From Streptomyces sp. NRRL F-5126 (GTDB lineage: Bacteria > Actinomycetota > Actinomycetes > Streptomycetales > Streptomycetaceae): a DNA stretch of 64,000 bases. Location of the stretch: positions 1 through 64,000 of the forward strand of contig NZ_JOFZ01000008.1 in assembly GCF_000721265.1 (NCBI RefSeq). The letters run 5' to 3'. Each line of letters begins with the position of its first letter. The first letter of the stretch is position 1. Of the stretch, positions 61,462-64,000 are shown piece by piece. A program made the translations under genes and the position numbers. The notes under the pieces were generated by a model. It ran no database searches. It was not told the origin of the DNA and saw nothing but the letters and a program-made list of their open reading frames with translations.

Positions 61462-62711
61462 CGCGCCACCGCCGCTTCCCGCGTGGCGCCCGTACGCTCG
61501 GCGACCAGGCGTTCCAGCACCGCCACGACGCCCGCGGGCGACGGCATGGCCGCCACCTCGTCGCGCAGCTCCGTGGCGCGGGTGCGGTACGACGGGTCGT
61601 CGAGCAGCGCGCGCACGGCCTCGCGCACGACCGGCACGGGGTCCTTCTCCCGCAGCAGCTCACCCCGCACGAGGTGCCTGCCGGCCCCCACGGCGGCGAG
61701 GCGGTCGCCGGTGAGCATCTGCTCGGGCCGCGGGGAGACGACGAGCTGGGGCACGCCCGCCGCCGTCGAGGTCATGGACGTGCCGCCGCCGCCCTGGTGG
61801 ACCACGGCGTCGCAGCTCGGCAGCAGCAGGTTGAGCGGCAGCCCCTCCACGACGCGCGTGCCCTCGGGCAGCGTGCCGAGCCGTTCGGCCTGGCCGGGTG
61901 CGAGCGCGAGTACGAGCTCGGCGTCCAGGCCGCCCACCGCCTCGACGACCTCGTCGAGCAGGTCTCCCGGTCCGCCGAGTCCGATGCGCCCGGTGGTGAC
62001 ACCCCAGGTCACGCAGACGCGCCGGCGCGGCGCCGGGTCGATCAGCCAGTCGGGCAGCGCCCCGGGGCCGTTGTACGGGACGTAGCGGATGGACTGCCGG
62101 CCACGGCCGCCGGCGATGCGCAGCCGGGGCGGGCACGGGTCGAGCCACACGTCGGGGTCGATGCGCGGTTCGGCGCCGAACCGTTCGAACAGCCGCAGCA
62201 GTTCGGCCCGCGGCTCGCCCTCCAGGGTGCGCTCGTTGTGCATCACGTCGACGCTTCCCCACATGTGGCTGGCCGACGGCACGCCGAGCGCGGACGCCGC
62301 GACGGCGCCCGCGTAGCTCACCGCGTCGTGCACCACCAGGTCGGGCCGCCAGACACGCGCGAAGGCGACGAGCCCGTCCGCCATCGCCTCGGCCATGGCG
62401 ATCTCCTTGGCCGCGAGCGCGTCGAGGACGCCGCGCTGCCCGGGATCGAGCAGGTCGAAGTGGCGCGTCCACTCGGACGGCCAGCGGCCCTGCGTGTGCC
62501 AGGACGTGAGCGCGCCCTTCGTGGACATGGCCGGCAGGTCGGGCTCGGCGCCCGCCACCACGGACGTGAGGCCCGTGTGGGCGACGGCCGCCTCGATCGA
62601 CGCGGTGCTCGCGACCCGGACCTCGTGCCCCGCCGCCTGGCAGGCCCAGGCCAGCGGGACCATCGGGAAGACATGCGAGGGCCATGCCCACGCGGTGAAG
62701 AGAATGCGCAC
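61458..62711 (-). CDS. Glycosyltransferase (GT1 family), pair C
   Basis: A 417-residue GT-B enzyme starting VRILFTAWAWPSHVFPMVPLAW, with donor-site VVHQGGGGT instead of HHGGSGT. Shares RLFERFGAEP and WLDPCPP with the transferase at 36508-37722. It is first in the leftward run that continues through monooxygenase, cyclase, thioesterase, KS-alpha, KS-beta and ACP. Start GTG 62711; GTG 62720 is an alternative. Confidence 0.93.
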   Translation of the reverse strand: MRILFTAWAWPSHVFPMVPLAWACQAAGHEVRVASTASIEAAVAHTGLTSVVAGAEPDLPAMSTKGALTSWHTQGRWPSEWTRHFDLLDPGQRGVLDALAAKEIAMAEAMADGLVAFARVWRPDLVVHDAVSYAGAVAASALGVPSASHMWGSVDVMHNERTLEGEPRAELLRLFERFGAEPRIDPDVWLDPCPPRLRIAGGRGRQSIRYVPYNGPGALPDWLIDPAPRRRVCVTWGVTTGRIGLGGPGDLLDEVVEAVGGLDAELVLALAPGQAERLGTLPEGTRVVEGLPLNLLLPSCDAVVHQGGGGTSMTSTAAGVPQLVVSPRPEQMLTGDRLAAVGAGRHLVRGELLREKDPVPVVREAVRALLDDPSYRTRATELRDEVAAMPSPAGVVAVLERLVAERTGATREAAVAR

Positions 62712-62764
62712 GGTGACCACCCAGGGGTGAGTAACGGGTATGGAGGAATTGACCGCTGTCCCGC

Positions 62765-62829
62765 TCGACTCCGCGCCGGGCGCGGCTGGAGGAACGCGCG
62801 GGCCGCGCGCTCGGCGCCGGGTCCAGCGG
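62765..62829. promoter_or_regulatory. Divergent promoter region with SARP-like repeats, site 5
   Basis: TCGACTC (62765) and TGGAGGA (62787) are two 11-base periods apart. GGTCCAGCGG lies at 62820-62829, with TCGAGGC 11 bases after its TCCAGCG core. It lies between the PKS-side operon and the flavin reductase gene. Confidence 0.45.
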
Positions 62830-62929
62830 GGTTCGAGGCCGGGGAGACATCCTGCGGCGCCGGCGGCCCGGCCCCGCCTGCCACGAGTCGTCGCGTTTCC
62901 TTGCGTTCGAGCGAAGAGGTGGATCAGCG

Positions 62930-63436
62930 GTGGACAGAGATGGATTCCGGTCGTTCTTCGGGGCGTTCCCGACCGCCGTCGCGGTCGTCACGACGCTGGA
63001 CGGTGCGGGCGAGCCGCGCGGCTTCACCTGCAACGCCCTGTCGGCGGTGTCGATGGACCCGCCGCTGCTGCTGGTGTGCGTCGACCGGCGCTCGAGGACC
63101 CTGCCCGCGCTCGCCGCGACCGGCGCTTTCGTCGTGAACGTCCTGGCCGAGGGCGCGGACGAGGTGGCCATGGCGTTCGCGGGCAAGTCCCCGCGCAAGT
63201 TCGACGCGGTGCGGTGGACGCCCTCGCTCCTGGCCGGCGGCGCGCCGGTGCTGAGCGGCGGCTGCCTCGGCCAGGCGGAGTGCGTGACCGTACGGAGCTT
63301 CGACGCGGGCGACCACCGGATCCTGATCGGCCGGATGGAGAACGTCACGACGTTCCCCGTCAGGCCGCTGCTCTACCACAACCGCGCCTTCAGCGTCTTC
63401 CGGCCTGACGAGGAGCTGGCCGGCGCGGGGCACTGA
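62930..63436 (+). CDS. Flavin reductase (ActVB/HpaC-like)
   Basis: A 168-residue split-barrel flavin reductase: FGAFPTAVAVVTTLDG, GFTCNALSAVSMDPPLLLVCV and FVVNVLAEGADEVAMAFAGK are all typical. It reduces FMN/FAD with NAD(P)H for the group D monooxygenase across the divergent promoter. GTG 62930 follows GAGGTGGATC. Together they form a two-component hydroxylase. Confidence 0.93.
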   Translation: MDRDGFRSFFGAFPTAVAVVTTLDGAGEPRGFTCNALSAVSMDPPLLLVCVDRRSRTLPALAATGAFVVNVLAEGADEVAMAFAGKSPRKFDAVRWTPSLLAGGAPVLSGGCLGQAECVTVRSFDAGDHRILIGRMENVTTFPVRPLLYHNRAFSVFRPDEELAGAGH

Positions 63437-63535
63437 CGGCCGGTGGCCGCAACTGCCGTACAGGGGCCCGGCGTGGGCGCGATACTGATCACGTCGCGGT
63501 GAGGCCGCGGGTGAGATCGGACAGGGGTCGTGAGG

Positions 63536-64000
63536 ATGAACGGGAAAGAGCGTTCCGCGGAGCTGACGCCCCGCCAGGGTGCCGAGGACGTGCGCGCGGT
63601 CGCGCTCCTGCTGCCCGGCGGCTCGGTCGCGAGCCACCGCGGGCCGATGAGGCTCGCCCTGTGGGGCCTGAAGGCCCCGGCCGCCCGGCTGGCCGGGTCC
63701 GGCGCCTCGGGCGGTGTGGCGGTGCACCTGCTGCGCTACCGCTTCCGGGGCTGGAACGGCGAGGAGGCGAGCACCGCGGTCGACGCCGAGTGGGCGCTCG
63801 GCGAACTGGCCAGGCTCTACGGGGACGTTCCCGTCGCGGTGCTCGGCAACTCCCTCGGCGGGCGCGCCGCGTTCCGCGTCGGCGGCCACCGCAACGTGGT
63901 CAGTGTGACCGGCGTCGCGCCGTGGCTGCCTGACGAGGATCCGGTGGACCACCTCGCGGGCCGCAAGATCCTCATCGTCCACGGTGACAAGGACAAGAGC
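63536..64000 (+). CDS. Alpha/beta hydrolase (partial, runs off the window)
   Basis: The open frame starts at ATG 63536 (GAGG upstream) and is still open at the right edge after 155 residues. It has ALLLPGG near the start, RYRFRGWNG, a nucleophile elbow GNSLGG (about residue 104-109) and the strand KILIVHGDKDKS with the expected Asp region. The C-terminal His is beyond the window. Probably a dienelactone-hydrolase-like enzyme; it may lie at or beyond the cluster border. Confidence 0.8.
   Translation, partial: MNGKERSAELTPRQGAEDVRAVALLLPGGSVASHRGPMRLALWGLKAPAARLAGSGASGGVAVHLLRYRFRGWNGEEASTAVDAEWALGELARLYGDVPVAVLGNSLGGRAAFRVGGHRNVVSVTGVAPWLPDEDPVDHLAGRKILIVHGDKDKS

Noticed and set aside
20775..64000. 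Assignment to a named product such as landomycin, polyketomycin, cervimycin, hibarimicin or mithramycin
   Set aside because: Gene content overlaps with each, but none fits: transferase number, lack of sugar C-methyltransferase or amidotransferase, and the NRPS tridomain differ from what I know. A database comparison would be needed.

Overview
The window looks like a stretch of chromosome from a Streptomyces-type actinomycete. Evidence is the very high GC content, GTG/TTG starts, a WhiB-like [4Fe-4S] protein, an AfsR/SARP-type regulator, a SpoIIE-type phosphatase with an anti-sigma ATPase module, and a glycosylated type II polyketide cluster. No rRNA, tRNA, CRISPR array or transposase was recognised.

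Region 1 (1-16.0 kb) is a small-gene accessory region, visibly less GC-extreme than the rest. It holds a lone cytochrome c oxidase subunit I, a WhiB-like protein, msrB-msrA, two SDR/quinone-reductase-type oxidoreductases, two GNAT acetyltransferases, two related TetR regulators plus an HTH-less TetR-like protein, an AfsR-like regulator and a FUSC-type membrane protein. It also carries decayed fragments of a quinone oxidoreductase, a WrbA-like protein and a sigma factor. Eight copies of one palindrome (about TGGACT-N4-AGTCCA) lie between its genes and suggest one local TetR regulon.

Region 2 (16.0-21.4 kb) is housekeeping: an ASCH protein, aspartyl-tRNA synthetase, a PAS/GAF/PP2C/ATPase regulator and a NUDIX hydrolase.

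Region 3 (about 21.4 kb to beyond the right edge) is a large biosynthetic cluster for a heavily glycosylated aromatic polyketide. The core is KS-alpha, KS-beta and ACP, with a C9-type ketoreductase, a didomain aromatase/cyclase, an OxyN/MtmX-type cyclase, a thioesterase and an acyl-CoA ligase fused to antibiotic-monooxygenase (ABM) domains. Tailoring comes from two FAD monooxygenases, a two-component flavin monooxygenase/reductase, an ABM protein, SDRs and two SnoaL-like proteins. Sugar genes (RmlA, RmlB, 2,3-dehydratase, 3-ketoreductase, E1-type 3-dehydratase, 4-ketoreductase, 3,5-epimerase) would give 2,6-dideoxy and 2,3,6-trideoxyhexoses of the rhodinose/amicetose/olivose kind. Six glycosyltransferases fall into three paralogous pairs. 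An A-T-C NRPS tridomain, acyl-CoA carboxylase beta and epsilon subunits and a DrrAB-like exporter complete the set.

The cluster is built mainly of long leftward operons with 1-8 nt overlaps, interrupted by divergent promoters at about 30.45, 33.95, 42.8, 55.0 and 62.8 kb. Those five regions share direct-repeat elements resembling SARP-binding heptamers. The exact product is not identifiable from sequence alone; a polyketide carrying an oligodeoxysaccharide and possibly an amino-acyl group is the best reading.
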